The notes under the pieces are model-generated. The model ran no database searches and was not told the DNA's origin. It worked only from the letters and a program-made list of their open reading frames with translations. Positions 50,071-59,487 of a stretch of DNA of 64,000 bases are shown in pieces. Position numbers and translations under genes: made by a program. The stretch spans positions 62,001 to 126,000 of the forward strand of contig CABUIE010000002.1 of NCBI GenBank assembly GCA_902491565.1, read 5' to 3'. Source of the DNA: an uncultured Collinsella sp. GTDB lineage: Bacteria > Actinomycetota > Coriobacteriia > Coriobacteriales > Coriobacteriaceae. Numbering within the stretch: position 1 is the first letter of the stretch; every line of letters begins with the position of its first letter.

Positions 50071-50634
50071 ATGGGTCTGCTCGATTCGCTTAAGTCCACC
50101 TTCACCTCGACCGGCGAGGCGTCCGTTCCGCCCGCAGCAAGCTTCGCTACCCGCGAAGGCGTCATCTATGCCCCCGTCAACGGCGTGCTCGTCAACCTGA
50201 ACGAGGTTCCCGACGAGACGATCGCCTCGGGCATGCTTGGCCAGGGCTATGGCATCGAGCCCATTACCGGCACCATCTATGCGCCCGCCAACGGCCGCAT
50301 CGGTGCCACCACTGTCACCAACCACTCCATCGGCATGATCACCGAGGACGGTCTGCGCGTGTTCATCCATGTTGGCCTGGGCACCGTGGAAATGAACGGC
50401 AAGGGTTTTGCCCGCTTTGTCGAGATGGGCGATGTGGTCAAGGCAGGCCAGCCGCTCATCAGCTTCGACCGCGAGGCCATTAAGGCCGCTGGTCACGAGG
50501 ACATCGTGACCGTCATCGTCTCCGAGCTCGATCGTCTTAAGAGCATCGACCATGTCGGCGAGTCTGGAACGCTTATCGGCGGCAACCCGCTCGTCAAGCT
50601 TGGCGACCCGCTGCTGGTTGCCAAGACCAAGTAG
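50071..50634 (+). CDS. PTS glucose-type EIIA protein
   Basis: EIIA-Glc takes phosphate from HPr and passes it to EIIB domains. The 187-residue product has the active His in LRVFIHVGLGTVEMNGKGF and the conserved GTIYAPANGRI block. The start MGLLDSLKSTF follows GGAGG. It is encoded alone and could serve the EIICB at 44.1 kb and, through another EIIB, the EIIC at 7.1 kb; both lack EIIA. Confidence 0.92.
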   Translation: MGLLDSLKSTFTSTGEASVPPAASFATREGVIYAPVNGVLVNLNEVPDETIASGMLGQGYGIEPITGTIYAPANGRIGATTVTNHSIGMITEDGLRVFIHVGLGTVEMNGKGFARFVEMGDVVKAGQPLISFDREAIKAAGHEDIVTVIVSELDRLKSIDHVGESGTLIGGNPLVKLGDPLLVAKTK

Positions 50635-50815
50635 CCAGGCCCCACGCCACACAGCCAAAAGGCACCTCGTCAAGCGCCCACGACCATTTGGCCGCGGGCG
50701 CTTTTCGTTTGAAAAACCATCCCGCCAATGCCTTATCTGTATAGCCCAAATGAGCCGAGCTGCTAGAATATCGAACTGTATGGATAACTATCATTCAACC
50801 GTTATGGGAGGATAC

Positions 50816-52219
50816 GTGAACCGCACCAAAATCGCGCAGCTCTATGCCGATGCCGAGCCGCTCGGCGGCCAGACCGTCACCGTCGCCGGCTGGGTCAAGT
50901 CCGTCCGCGACATGAAGAACTTTGGCTTCGTTACGCTCAACGACGGCAGCTGCTTCCGCGACCTGCAGGTCGTCATGAACCGCGAGGCACTCGACAACTA
51001 CGACGAGATCGCCCATCAAAACGTCTCGGCCGCACTCATTTGCACCGGCACCGTCAAGCTGACCCCCGATGCGCCCCAGCCTTTCGAGCTTTCTGCCACC
51101 TCCATCGAGGTCGAGGGCGTCAGCGCCCCGGATTACCCGCTGCAGAAGAAGCGCGCAACCGTCGAGTTCCTGCGCACCCAGCAGCACCTGCGCCCGCGCA
51201 CCAACCTGTTCCGCGCCGTGTTCCGCATCCGCTCTGTCGCGGCTGCCGCCATCCACCGCTTCTTCCAGGAGCAGGGCTTTGTCTACGTCAACACCCCCAT
51301 CATCACCACGAGTGACTGCGAGGGCGCCGGCGAGATGTTCCGCGTGACCACGCTCGACCCCAAAAATCCGCCCCTCACCGAGTCCGGCGAGGTCGACTGG
51401 AGCCAGGACTTCTTCGGCAAGCATGCAAGCCTCACCGTGTCCGGCCAGCTCAATGCCGAGAACTTTGCCATGGCCTTTGGCGACGTGTACACCTTTGGCC
51501 CCACCTTCCGTGCCGAGAACTCCAACACCACGCGCCACGCCGCCGAGTTTTGGATGATCGAGCCCGAGATGGCCTTTGCCGACCTTAACGACTACATGGA
51601 TAACGCCGAGGCCATGCTCAAGTACGTCCTTAAGGACGTCATGGCCACCTGCCCCGACGAGCTCAATATGCTCAACAAGTTTGTGGACAAGGGTCTGCTC
51701 GAGCGCCTGGACCATGTCGCCAACTCCGACTTCGCCCGCGTTACCTACACCGAGGCCGTCGAAATCCTGGAGCAGGCAGTCGCTGCTGGCCACCAGTTTG
51801 ATTACCCCGTCAGCTGGGGCATCGACCTGCAGACCGAGCACGAGCGCTTCCTGACCGAGGAGCACTTTAAGCGCCCGACCTTCGTGACCGACTACCCGGC
51901 CGAGATCAAGGCGTTCTACATGCGCATGAACGAGGACGGCAAGACCGTCGCCGCCGCCGACTGCCTGGTTCCCGGTATCGGCGAGATTATCGGCGGCTCC
52001 CAGCGCGAGGAGCGCCTGGATCTGCTCGAGGCCCGCATCAAGGACCTGGGCATGAATCCCGAGCAGTACAAGTACTACCTTGACCTGCGCCGCTACGGTT
52101 CCTGCAAGCACGCCGGCTACGGTCTGGGCTTCGAGCGCTTGGTCATGTATCTGACCGGCGTGGGCAACATCCGCGACGTCCTGCCGCACCCGCGCACCGT
52201 GGGCAACGCCGACTTCTAA
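50816..52219 (+). CDS. asnS: Asparaginyl-tRNA synthetase
   Basis: AsnS charges tRNA-Asn. The class II enzyme of 467 residues has an N-terminal OB-fold (QTVTVAGWVKSVRDMKNFGFV), motif 2 (FRAENSNTTRHAAEFWMIEPEM) in overlapping parts, and motif 3 GLGFERLVMYLTG. FLTEEHF and FGKHASLTVSGQL fit AsnRS rather than AspRS. A GTG start at 50816 is chosen for its GGGAGG four bases upstream and for where the conserved sequence begins. Confidence 0.96.
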   Translation: MNRTKIAQLYADAEPLGGQTVTVAGWVKSVRDMKNFGFVTLNDGSCFRDLQVVMNREALDNYDEIAHQNVSAALICTGTVKLTPDAPQPFELSATSIEVEGVSAPDYPLQKKRATVEFLRTQQHLRPRTNLFRAVFRIRSVAAAAIHRFFQEQGFVYVNTPIITTSDCEGAGEMFRVTTLDPKNPPLTESGEVDWSQDFFGKHASLTVSGQLNAENFAMAFGDVYTFGPTFRAENSNTTRHAAEFWMIEPEMAFADLNDYMDNAEAMLKYVLKDVMATCPDELNMLNKFVDKGLLERLDHVANSDFARVTYTEAVEILEQAVAAGHQFDYPVSWGIDLQTEHERFLTEEHFKRPTFVTDYPAEIKAFYMRMNEDGKTVAAADCLVPGIGEIIGGSQREERLDLLEARIKDLGMNPEQYKYYLDLRRYGSCKHAGYGLGFERLVMYLTGVGNIRDVLPHPRTVGNADF

Positions 52220-52265
52220 TCGTCGGACGCTAGCTCGCGTCGCCACACGCCAACGCTCATCGCAT

Positions 52266-52301
52266 AAGCGTCTCTCGACATCGGTCGAGAGACGCTTTTT
52301 T
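52266..52301 (+). terminator. asnS terminator
   Basis: AGCGTCTCTCGA/TCGAGAGACGCT arms with a short loop are followed by TTTTTT, about 50 bases after the asnS stop. Confidence 0.92.
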
Positions 52302-52477
52302 CAACAGCATCCGTCAAGCTTTTGGCAAGTTTTTGGTCAGTTGAGCAGGGCTGTTGAAAACTCGGCCCGCCGTTTGCCGACGACTACCGACCGCCCAGAG
52401 CGCCCTGCGCCCCTGGGAAAGCCCCACGTCCTAGGCTCCATACCGTCGCCACCCAAAACGGAAAGGACGTGGGCACG

Positions 52478-53263
52478 ATGACCGAAGCCGCTGTTGAAAC
52501 CTACGACACCACGACGAGGGGCGCCGCCTCGATGGCAGCCTATCGCGCCGTTCGCATCCTGCAGCTCTTGAGCGAAAACACCGGCGAAGACAAGGCCATG
52601 CTTTCCGATGAGCTGATCCGGCGCCTCGCCCATCCCGACGACCCCGCCCGCATGCCCATCTCGGCGGCGCGGCGCAGCATCTACACCGCCATCTCCGCGC
52701 TTCGCCATGCCGGATACGAAATTGAGTACAAACGCGGCGTGGGCTACAAACTTCTTACCCGCCCGCTCACCGATGAAGAGATCATCCGGCTCCACGGTAT
52801 GGTCATGCGCAACCGCTCCACGCCTATCGCTATCCGCAAGAGCATGGCGCAGCACTTAGTTGCCATGGCGAGCGCCGACGTTCGCGGCTACCTCGATACA
52901 CCCGAACCCGCTCCAAGCGCAGGCAGCAAGGCTACCAAGGCAACACGCACGCCCATCAAGCGCATCGACACGTGCGAGCTCGTCGAGCAGGCCATCGACC
53001 ACGGAACCACGGTGAGTTTTGATATTTCGAGCGTCACGACACGCGGCGAAACCGAAGCAGCACGGATGACACTCCGTCCCTTTGCCATCAGGCAGCGCGA
53101 TGGCATCTCGTATCTGCTGGGAACGGTCTACGACGCCCGAGGCACCGACGATACGCTGCGCACCGTCGAGATCGCCCGTATGAGAAACGTCACCACACGT
53201 CTCCTCGACGGCAAGAAGCTCTTCGCCGCCCTAGACGAGGACGACGCCTCCTCCGCCGCATAA
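52478..53263 (+). CDS. HTH/WYL-domain transcriptional regulator
   Basis: The 261-residue protein has an N-terminal winged-helix part (residues 18-85; RILQLLSEN, ARRSIYTAISALRHAGYEIEY) and a C-terminal WYL-type ligand-sensing region (RPFAIRQRDGISYLLGTVYDARG). The ATG at 52478 is used, ten bases after AAAGGA; a GTG at 52469 lies too close. It is a stand-alone gene upstream of the ABC importer genes and may regulate them, which is only positional inference. Confidence 0.8.
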   Translation: MTEAAVETYDTTTRGAASMAAYRAVRILQLLSENTGEDKAMLSDELIRRLAHPDDPARMPISAARRSIYTAISALRHAGYEIEYKRGVGYKLLTRPLTDEEIIRLHGMVMRNRSTPIAIRKSMAQHLVAMASADVRGYLDTPEPAPSAGSKATKATRTPIKRIDTCELVEQAIDHGTTVSFDISSVTTRGETEAARMTLRPFAIRQRDGISYLLGTVYDARGTDDTLRTVEIARMRNVTTRLLDGKKLFAALDEDDASSAA

Positions 53264-53422
53264 GACCCTCCGCCGCCCATTCGACTACCCGTACCGCCCA
53301 TCCGATTCTGTATTAAAAACCCGCCAGGCTGTTGTAAAAATGGACATCAGCGCTACTATAGTTCCACTTGCACTTTGTCCCAGTGCAGTGTTTCCAGCCA
53401 TTTTTATACTGGGGGTAATGAT

Positions 53423-54403
53423 ATGAAGGACATCACCATCAGCCGCAGGAGCCTTCTGGTCTCCGCTGGCCTGCTCGCGCTCGCCCCGCTCGCCGGATGC
53501 GGCGGCAACTCTGGTTCCGGCTCTGCTGCCGCCGGTTCCGACTACACTATCGGCGTTCTGCAGCTCACCGAGCACTCCGCACTCGATGCCGCCAACGACG
53601 GCTTTGTCAAGGCCATCAAGGAGAGCGGCCTTAAGGTCAAGATCGACCAGAAGAACGCCCAGAACGACCAGTCCACGTGTAAGTCCATTGCTGACAAGTT
53701 TGTGGGCGACAACGTCAACCTGATTTATGCCATCGCCACGCCCGCCGCGCAGGCTGCCGCCGGCGCCACGGCCGATATCCCCATCGTGGGCTGCGCCATC
53801 ACCGACTACGCCGCCTCCGGCCTGGTCCAGGACAACGACAAGCCGGGCACCAACGTCACGGGCGCTTCCGACCTCACCCCGGTCGCCGAGCAGCTCGAGA
53901 TGATGCAGAAGGTCCTGCCCGACGTTAAAAAGGTCGGCCTGCTCTACTGCACCGCCGAGTCCAACTCCGACGTCCAGATCAAGGCCGCCGAGAAGGAGCT
54001 CGACAAGCTGGGCCTCGAGTACACCGATTTCACCGTCTCGAGCTCCAACGAGATTCAGTCCGTCGTCGAGTCTGCCGTGGGCAAGGTCGACGCGCTGTAC
54101 TCCCCCACCGACAACACCATCGCCGCGGGCGCCTCGCAGGTGGGCCAGATCTGCAAGGAGAACAAGCTTCCCTTCGTGACTGGCGAGGAGGGCATGTGCA
54201 TGGCCGGCGGCCTGTTCACCCTCTCCATCAATTACGAGGATCTGGGCTACGCCGCGGGCGAGATGGCCGTCAAGATTCTGAAGGGCGAGGCCAAGCCCGA
54301 AGACATGCCTATCAAGCACCTCTCGAGCAAGGACCTGGTCGTCGTCAAGAACGACGAGATGGCCGAGGCCCTGGGCATCGACCTTTCCGCTCTGGACGCG
54401 TAA
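53423..54403 (+). CDS. ABC transporter substrate-binding lipoprotein (TrpX-like family)
   Basis: The 326-residue protein has a lipoprotein signal peptide ending in the lipobox LAGC (Cys at about residue 26) with an upstream SRRSLLVSAG Tat-like stretch. A periplasmic-binding-type domain follows with YTIGVLQLTEHSALDAANDGF. It belongs to the ABC_sub_bind family (COG2984), some members of which import tryptophan or tyrosine. The ligand cannot be read. The ATG follows GGGGGT. Permease and ATPase genes follow. Confidence 0.88.
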   Translation: MKDITISRRSLLVSAGLLALAPLAGCGGNSGSGSAAAGSDYTIGVLQLTEHSALDAANDGFVKAIKESGLKVKIDQKNAQNDQSTCKSIADKFVGDNVNLIYAIATPAAQAAAGATADIPIVGCAITDYAASGLVQDNDKPGTNVTGASDLTPVAEQLEMMQKVLPDVKKVGLLYCTAESNSDVQIKAAEKELDKLGLEYTDFTVSSSNEIQSVVESAVGKVDALYSPTDNTIAAGASQVGQICKENKLPFVTGEEGMCMAGGLFTLSINYEDLGYAAGEMAVKILKGEAKPEDMPIKHLSSKDLVVVKNDEMAEALGIDLSALDA

Positions 54404-54470
54404 TGCTATACGCGGCATGCGTCTAGAGCCCGTGCTCGCGCTTTAGCTGCGTTATTCAATATCTGAGCCA

Positions 54471-54504
54471 CAGGGGCGGGCGCTGTAGACCGGCGTCCGC
54501 CCTG
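54471..54504 (+). terminator. Hairpin between binding protein and permease genes
   Basis: CAGGGGCGGGCGC pairs with GCGTCCGCCCTG, allowing one bulge and one G-U pair, and is followed by CTTGTTTC. In a 203-base intra-operon gap it could partly terminate transcription and give the binding protein an excess over the membrane parts. Confidence 0.55.
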
Positions 54505-54606
54505 CTTGTTTCAGGTAAAACAAAACGTCTGTCCGCAGCTCTTCTATGCATTGTTACCGCTATTATGGTGAATCACGTGTCCACCCTATCCTAGGAGGTA
54601 TGAAGC

Positions 54607-55530
54607 ATGCTCATTGCATTGCAGGGCGCCGTTTCGCAGGGCGTCCTCTGGGGCATTATGGTGCTTGGCGTGTTTATCACGTTCCGCCTGCTCGACATTC
54701 CCGATATGACCTGCGACGGCAGCTTTGCCCTCGGCGGCTGCGTCTGCGCTGTGCTCATCGTCAATAACAACGTCGACCCGCTGCTCGCCGTGCTGGCCGG
54801 TATGTGCGCCGGCGCCATCGCGGGTGCCGTCACGGGCATTTTGACCACCGTCTTCGAGATTCCCGCGATCCTCGCCGGAATCCTCACCCAGATCAGCCTG
54901 TGGTCCATCAACCTGCGCATCATGGGCAAGTCCAATACGCCAATTCTTGCCAAGGGCACCGTGTTCTCGGCCGTCAGCAATATGACCGGTCTGCCGCAGT
55001 CCACCGTTGCCATCATCTTGGGCATCCTGCTCGCCGTGGCTATCGTTGCCATCCTGTATTGGTTCTTTGGCACCGAGATCGGCTCGGCGCTGCGCGCCAC
55101 CGGCAACAACGAGTACATGATCCGCGCTCTGGGCGTCAACACCAACTCCACCAAGATGATCGCCCTCGTGCTCTCCAACGCCCTCATCGGCCTTTCGGGC
55201 GCGCTTATCTGCCAGAGCCAGAAGTATGCCGACATTGGTATGGGCACCGGTGCCATCGTTATCGGTCTTGCCGCCATTGTTATCGGTGAGGTGCTCGGCC
55301 GTCTGCTGCCCGGCGGCCTCACGCAGTTTAGCGTCCGTCTTGCCTCCGCCGTCTTTGGCTCCGTGGTGTACTTCCTTATCCGCGCCATCGTGCTGCAGTT
55401 GGGCATGGACGCCAACGACATGAAGTTGCTCTCCGCTGTGATCGTCGCCGTGGCCCTGTGCGTGCCCGTGGTTTGGGAGCGCTATAAGCTCCGCAGCTCC
55501 TACACGAAGGGGGATGAGGCAGATGCTTAA
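54607..55530 (+). CDS. ABC transporter permease (TrpY-like family)
   Basis: The 307-residue membrane protein has eight to nine hydrophobic helices and the branched-chain-amino-acid-permease-like segment FGTEIGSALRATGNNEYMIRALGVNTN, typical of COG4120 permeases paired with COG2984 binding proteins. AGGAGG lies upstream of the ATG. It overlaps the ATPase gene slightly, so the pair is translationally coupled. Confidence 0.88.
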   Translation: MLIALQGAVSQGVLWGIMVLGVFITFRLLDIPDMTCDGSFALGGCVCAVLIVNNNVDPLLAVLAGMCAGAIAGAVTGILTTVFEIPAILAGILTQISLWSINLRIMGKSNTPILAKGTVFSAVSNMTGLPQSTVAIILGILLAVAIVAILYWFFGTEIGSALRATGNNEYMIRALGVNTNSTKMIALVLSNALIGLSGALICQSQKYADIGMGTGAIVIGLAAIVIGEVLGRLLPGGLTQFSVRLASAVFGSVVYFLIRAIVLQLGMDANDMKLLSAVIVAVALCVPVVWERYKLRSSYTKGDEADA

Positions 55531-56317
55531 GCTCTCGCACGTCAAGAAGACCTTTAACAAGGGCACCGTCACCGAGAAGCGCGCGCTCACCGGCGTCGAC
55601 CTCACCCTGAATGACGGCGACTTTGTAACCGTGATCGGCGGCAATGGCGCCGGCAAGTCCACGCTGCTCAACATGATCGCCGGCGTGTACCCGCTCGATT
55701 CGGGCGTTATTGAGCTCGACGGCACCGACATCTCGCGCCTGAGCGAGTCGCAGCGCGCCAAGTACCTGGGCCGCGTGTTTCAGGACCCCATGCGCGGTAC
55801 CGCTGCCGACATGCAAATCGCCGAGAACCTGGCCCTCGCCAAGCGTCGCGGCCAGCGTCGCGGCCTTTCGTGGGGCGTCACCAAGGCCGAGAAAGATGAG
55901 TACGTTGAGCTGCTCAAGCGCCTGGACCTTGGTCTGGACACGCGTCTCAACGCCAAGGTCGGCCTGCTCTCGGGCGGCCAGCGCCAGGCACTCACCCTGC
56001 TCATGGCCACGCTCACCAAGCCACGCCTGCTGCTGCTCGACGAGCACACCGCGGCCCTCGACCCCAAGACGGCCTCTAAGGTGCTCAATCTGACCGAGGA
56101 GATCGTCGACGAGAACCACCTCACCACGCTCATGGTCACGCATAACATGAACGACGCTATCCGTCTGGGCAACCGTCTGATCATGATGCACGAAGGCCAC
56201 GTGATCTACGACGTGGCGGGCGATGAGAAGAAGTCGCTCACCGTAGCCGACCTGCTGCAGAAGTTCGAGGAGGTCTCGGGCGGCGAGCTCGCCAACGACC
56301 GCATGCTGCTGAGCTAA
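55523..56317 (+). CDS. ABC transporter ATP-binding protein (TrpZ-like family)
   Basis: The 264-residue ATPase has Walker A GGNGAGKST, signature LSGGQRQAL, Walker B RLLLLDEHTAALDP and the switch His in MVTHNMNDA. It is of the COG1101 type found with the two preceding genes. I prefer the ATG at 55523, nine bases after GGGGG; an ATG at 55514 is in frame but touches the ribosome binding site. Confidence 0.9.
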   Translation: MLKLSHVKKTFNKGTVTEKRALTGVDLTLNDGDFVTVIGGNGAGKSTLLNMIAGVYPLDSGVIELDGTDISRLSESQRAKYLGRVFQDPMRGTAADMQIAENLALAKRRGQRRGLSWGVTKAEKDEYVELLKRLDLGLDTRLNAKVGLLSGGQRQALTLLMATLTKPRLLLLDEHTAALDPKTASKVLNLTEEIVDENHLTTLMVTHNMNDAIRLGNRLIMMHEGHVIYDVAGDEKKSLTVADLLQKFEEVSGGELANDRMLLS

Positions 56318-56354
56318 AACCTGCCAAAAAGGGACAGGTTTATTTTGGCAGGTT
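56318..56354 (+). terminator. GGGACAG-type hairpin after the ABC operon
   Basis: The 12-base arms AACCTGCCAAAA/TTTTGGCAGGTT are perfect and enclose AGGGACAGGTTTA; TTTTATC follows. It begins at the ATPase stop codon and shares about 58 bases with 22397-22454. Confidence 0.75.
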
Positions 56355-56371
56355 TTATCTGCGCAAACGTC

Positions 56372-56411
56372 AAAACCGCCGCTAAGGGACAGGCGCCCTT
56401 GCGGCGGTTTT
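56372..56411 (+). terminator. Second terminator after the ABC operon
   Basis: AAAACCGCCGC/GCGGCGGTTTT arms surround TAAGGGACAGGCGCCCTT, again with GGGACAG in the loop. The T-rich right arm gives a strong terminator that works in both directions. Confidence 0.8.
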
Positions 56412-56475
56412 CGCATATTATGTCGATAATCCGATATTCAACCAGACATTCTGGCTAAGGACTAAGGAAACTGCC

Positions 56476-58500
56476 ATGAAAAGACTCCCCCGCCTTGCGT
56501 TAGCCGCCGCGTTGTTTGCCGGCGCGCTCGCAGGCATCCCAAGCCTCGCTTTCGCGGGGAACCTGCCCGCCGCCATTGACGGCTCCGTGGCCGTCATGCA
56601 CACCAACGACATCCACGGCAGCTACAAGTACAGCTACAACGCAAGCAAGGGCACCGGCACTGTGGGCTTTGATGGGCTGGCGGTTCTCTATAGCGCCCAA
56701 AACAGCGCCCCCGATCTTTTGCTCGATGCGGGCGACACCTTCCACGGGCAGTCCTTCGCCACCATGAGCGAGGGCAAGAGCATCGCCGAGCTCATGGACA
56801 CCTTCTATGTAGACGGCTACGACGCGACCACGCCGGGCAACCACGACTGGAGCTACGGCGCAGACAAACTCCGCACCATGACCGGCTACAGCACCACCGG
56901 CACGCCCTTCGCCATGCTCTGCGCGAACGCGAAGTCCACGAGCGGCGTATGGAGCTCGAGCATCACGAAGACGCTCGATCGCACCTGGGAGGATACCGAG
57001 GATCACTCCACATTCGACTACAAAATCAAGGTCGGCGTCGTGGGTGCCATGGATGAGTCGCTAGGTTCCTCGCTGCGCGCGGACCTGGTCGCGGGCACCA
57101 GCTTCTCGAGTGCCGCGAACGCCATCAATACCGAGGCAGAGCAGCTGCGCAAGGAGGGCTGCGATGTTGTTGTGTGTATCGCGCACACGCTCGACGCCAA
57201 GACCTTTGCCACGCGACTCCGTGGCGTCGATGCCCTTATCGCAGGCCACGAGCACATCAACCTTAACGAGAAGGTGACGGGAGCCGACGGCAAGACGATC
57301 CACGTTGTCGAGGCAGGCAGCGCCTTTGCCGAGGTGGGGCTGCTTTCCATTCCGTACAAGTACAACACGAATGACACCGAGACGACCGACGATGACACGG
57401 TCACGGTCCCTGCAGACGGTAGCGACGAGAAGCTCTACACCGCCAAGAACGTCAACGACCTTTTGGCAGACCCCGACAAGGGCTCCGACTACCAAAGCCG
57501 CCTTGAAGCCGTCCGCAACAAGATCAAGCCGCTCGACGAGGACTTTGAAAACGAATCGAACAAGGTGCTCGGCACATCCACCACCAACTATTTCTACGGC
57601 GAGGACGCCGCAGGCACGCATGGTTGGGAAATGGTGCGCACCACCGATTTCCGCCCCAGCAAGGAGGGCGACACCACCAAGGCCCAGACCATCGGCCACG
57701 TGATTTGCGGCTCCTATCTTGCCCTGACGGGCGCGGACTTCGCTATCGAAAACGCTGGCGGCATCCGCGGCGGCATCGCGGCGGGCAACGTGACCGCCGG
57801 CAACGTCATCGCCATCTCGCCCTACGGCAACACCGTGGAGACCTGGACCATGACCGGCGCGGACTTCCTCGCAGCGCTCGAGCACTCGCTACAAATCAGC
57901 GACGATTGCAACGACAGCTACGAGCTTCAGCAGGCTTATGTGGCGGCCGGTCACACCGAGCAGGAGGCGCAAAACAAGTACAAGTGGCGCGATGACTCTG
58001 GCAGCGTTCTCTCCTTTGGCGGCATCAACGTGACGATTGATTGGACGCAGCCCGAAGGCAAGCGCATTGTGAGTGCCACACTCACCAAAGACGGCAGCAC
58101 GTTCGATCCCACCAAGACCTATACCGTCGCCACCAACAACTACATCATTACCAACACGACCGACTTCCCCACCTTCGCAAACGCCACCAAGCACACCGAG
58201 TGGGGTACCTGCGAGTCAGCGCTAAGGGCGCTGATCGGGCAGAACGGCTGGGAGAGCAAGATGGCCGGGCTCGCCGGCACCATCGGCTTCGGCTCCGCAG
58301 CCGTGGACCCCACGCCCTCACCGGCCCCGACGCCTAAGCCCTCGTCTAAGACGGACACGGCGACCACGAAGGTCATCACCAAGAAGACGACCGGTAAGCT
58401 TGCCGCAACGGGAGACCGCACGCTGGCAGTAGTTGGCGCGTGCCTTATCGGCGGCATCATCGTCATCATGCTCGGCATTATCTGGAAGCGTCGACGCTAA
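56476..58500 (+). CDS. Cell-wall-anchored 5'-nucleotidase / cyclic phosphodiesterase (UshA family)
   Basis: The 674-residue protein has a signal peptide (residues 1-27, ending SLAFA). Next comes a metallophosphatase domain with MHTNDIHG, LLDAGDTFHG, TPGNHD, AHT and AGHEHI, and then a 5'-nucleotidase C-terminal domain (DFAIENAGGIRGG, SPYGNTVETW). A Pro/Thr/Lys-rich spacer leads to LAATGD, a helix and KRRR, a sortase-type anchor with Ala in place of the Pro of LPxTG. It would release nucleosides and phosphate from nucleotides outside the cell. Confidence 0.92.
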   Translation: MKRLPRLALAAALFAGALAGIPSLAFAGNLPAAIDGSVAVMHTNDIHGSYKYSYNASKGTGTVGFDGLAVLYSAQNSAPDLLLDAGDTFHGQSFATMSEGKSIAELMDTFYVDGYDATTPGNHDWSYGADKLRTMTGYSTTGTPFAMLCANAKSTSGVWSSSITKTLDRTWEDTEDHSTFDYKIKVGVVGAMDESLGSSLRADLVAGTSFSSAANAINTEAEQLRKEGCDVVVCIAHTLDAKTFATRLRGVDALIAGHEHINLNEKVTGADGKTIHVVEAGSAFAEVGLLSIPYKYNTNDTETTDDDTVTVPADGSDEKLYTAKNVNDLLADPDKGSDYQSRLEAVRNKIKPLDEDFENESNKVLGTSTTNYFYGEDAAGTHGWEMVRTTDFRPSKEGDTTKAQTIGHVICGSYLALTGADFAIENAGGIRGGIAAGNVTAGNVIAISPYGNTVETWTMTGADFLAALEHSLQISDDCNDSYELQQAYVAAGHTEQEAQNKYKWRDDSGSVLSFGGINVTIDWTQPEGKRIVSATLTKDGSTFDPTKTYTVATNNYIITNTTDFPTFANATKHTEWGTCESALRALIGQNGWESKMAGLAGTIGFGSAAVDPTPSPAPTPKPSSKTDTATTKVITKKTTGKLAATGDRTLAVVGACLIGGIIVIMLGIIWKRRR

Positions 58501-58552
58501 GCTACACCGCCGGGCCTTACAGCCCCGCCGCGTAAACCTTATATCGAGCACA

Positions 58553-58583
58553 GAAGCCCGTCCGATGTGATCGGACGGGCTTC
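58553..58583 (+). terminator. Nucleotidase gene terminator
   Basis: GAAGCCCGTCCGA/TCGGACGGGCTTC arms are perfect over 13 bases, about 55 bases after the stop. The T-run is short (TTCTTGG). Confidence 0.75.
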
Positions 58584-58628
58584 TTGGTGGGTATCATGGT
58601 TGGACGATCATTAGGAGGTTTTCCCTAC

Positions 58629-59396
58629 ATGGAATTGTTTGAGCCGATTCTTCATTTCTTTGAGCAACGGTGGGTCCACAACATCATCTGGGCCGTCATC
58701 TTGGCGATAGGCACCGCCGTCGCCGCCAAGGTCGTATCCAAGACCCTGAACCATCTGCTTAACCGAGACGATAACCCGCTTCCGGCATCGAGTATCTTCA
58801 TCAACATCGCGCGCGCCGTCATCTGGATGATCGGCGGCAGCTTTATCCTCGACAACTGCTTTGGCATTAACGCAAACGCCCTCGTTGCCGCTCTTGGCGT
58901 CGGCGGCATCGCCATTTCGCTCGGCTTTCAGGACACGCTGTCAAACCTTATCGGCGGCATGCAGGTGACCTTTATGGGCATCATCAAGCCCGGCGACAAT
59001 ATCGAGGTCGGCGGCGTATCCGGCGTGGTCCAAGACATCACTTGGCGCCATACAACGATTGAGGATGCCTGTGGACAGACCATCATTGTGCCCAACTCCA
59101 ACATTTCCAAGAACACACTCGTGCATTTGATGCCCTTTGGGCGCGTGGCCGTGCCCGTTGCCGTAAAGGACACGTCCAAGTGGGCTTCCCTTGACGTGCT
59201 GGCAGACGAGCTGACCAGCGCCACCAAGGCCGCCGTGCTTCCCATCTCGGGCTTTGACAAGGAGCCCTACGTACTCTTTAGCGAAATCGGCGACTTTGGC
59301 ATCAAAGGAAAGATCATCTTTATCGTCAGCGACGACAGCACTACTTTCACGGCAGCCGACGCCTGCATCCGTGCCATCGCCCCCATCATCGCCTAA
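58629..59396 (+). CDS. Small-conductance mechanosensitive channel (MscS family)
   Basis: The 255-residue protein has three N-terminal membrane helices, a pore helix with the Gly/Ala pattern ALGVGGIAISLGFQDTLSNLIGG in consecutive blocks, and the cytoplasmic beta domain GDNIEVGGVSGVVQDITWRHT followed by PNSNISKNTL. It opens on membrane tension to protect against osmotic downshock. The start is the ATG ten bases after AGGAGG; upstream ATGs lie in the spacer. Confidence 0.92.
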   Translation: MELFEPILHFFEQRWVHNIIWAVILAIGTAVAAKVVSKTLNHLLNRDDNPLPASSIFINIARAVIWMIGGSFILDNCFGINANALVAALGVGGIAISLGFQDTLSNLIGGMQVTFMGIIKPGDNIEVGGVSGVVQDITWRHTTIEDACGQTIIVPNSNISKNTLVHLMPFGRVAVPVAVKDTSKWASLDVLADELTSATKAAVLPISGFDKEPYVLFSEIGDFGIKGKIIFIVSDDSTTFTAADACIRAIAPIIA

Positions 59397-59397
59397 C

Positions 59398-59433
59398 CCG
59401 CCAAAAAGGGACAGGCACCTTTGTGGTGGTTTT
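59398..59433 (+). terminator. GGGACAG-type hairpin after mscS
   Basis: CCGCCAAAAAGG pairs with CCTTTGTGGTGG (one G-U, one mismatch) around GACAGGCA, followed by TTTTC. It begins at the mscS stop codon and belongs to the dispersed GGGACAG family. Confidence 0.65.
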
Positions 59434-59487
59434 CATTCGTGGTACCATGGTTCATATAGTTGTTTAAACGACTAAGGGAGCAACATC

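Noticed and set aside
50795..52246. A 483-codon minus-strand frame opposite asnS
   Set aside because: The plus strand encodes a complete asparaginyl-tRNA synthetase with class II motifs; the reverse frame is a codon-bias shadow.
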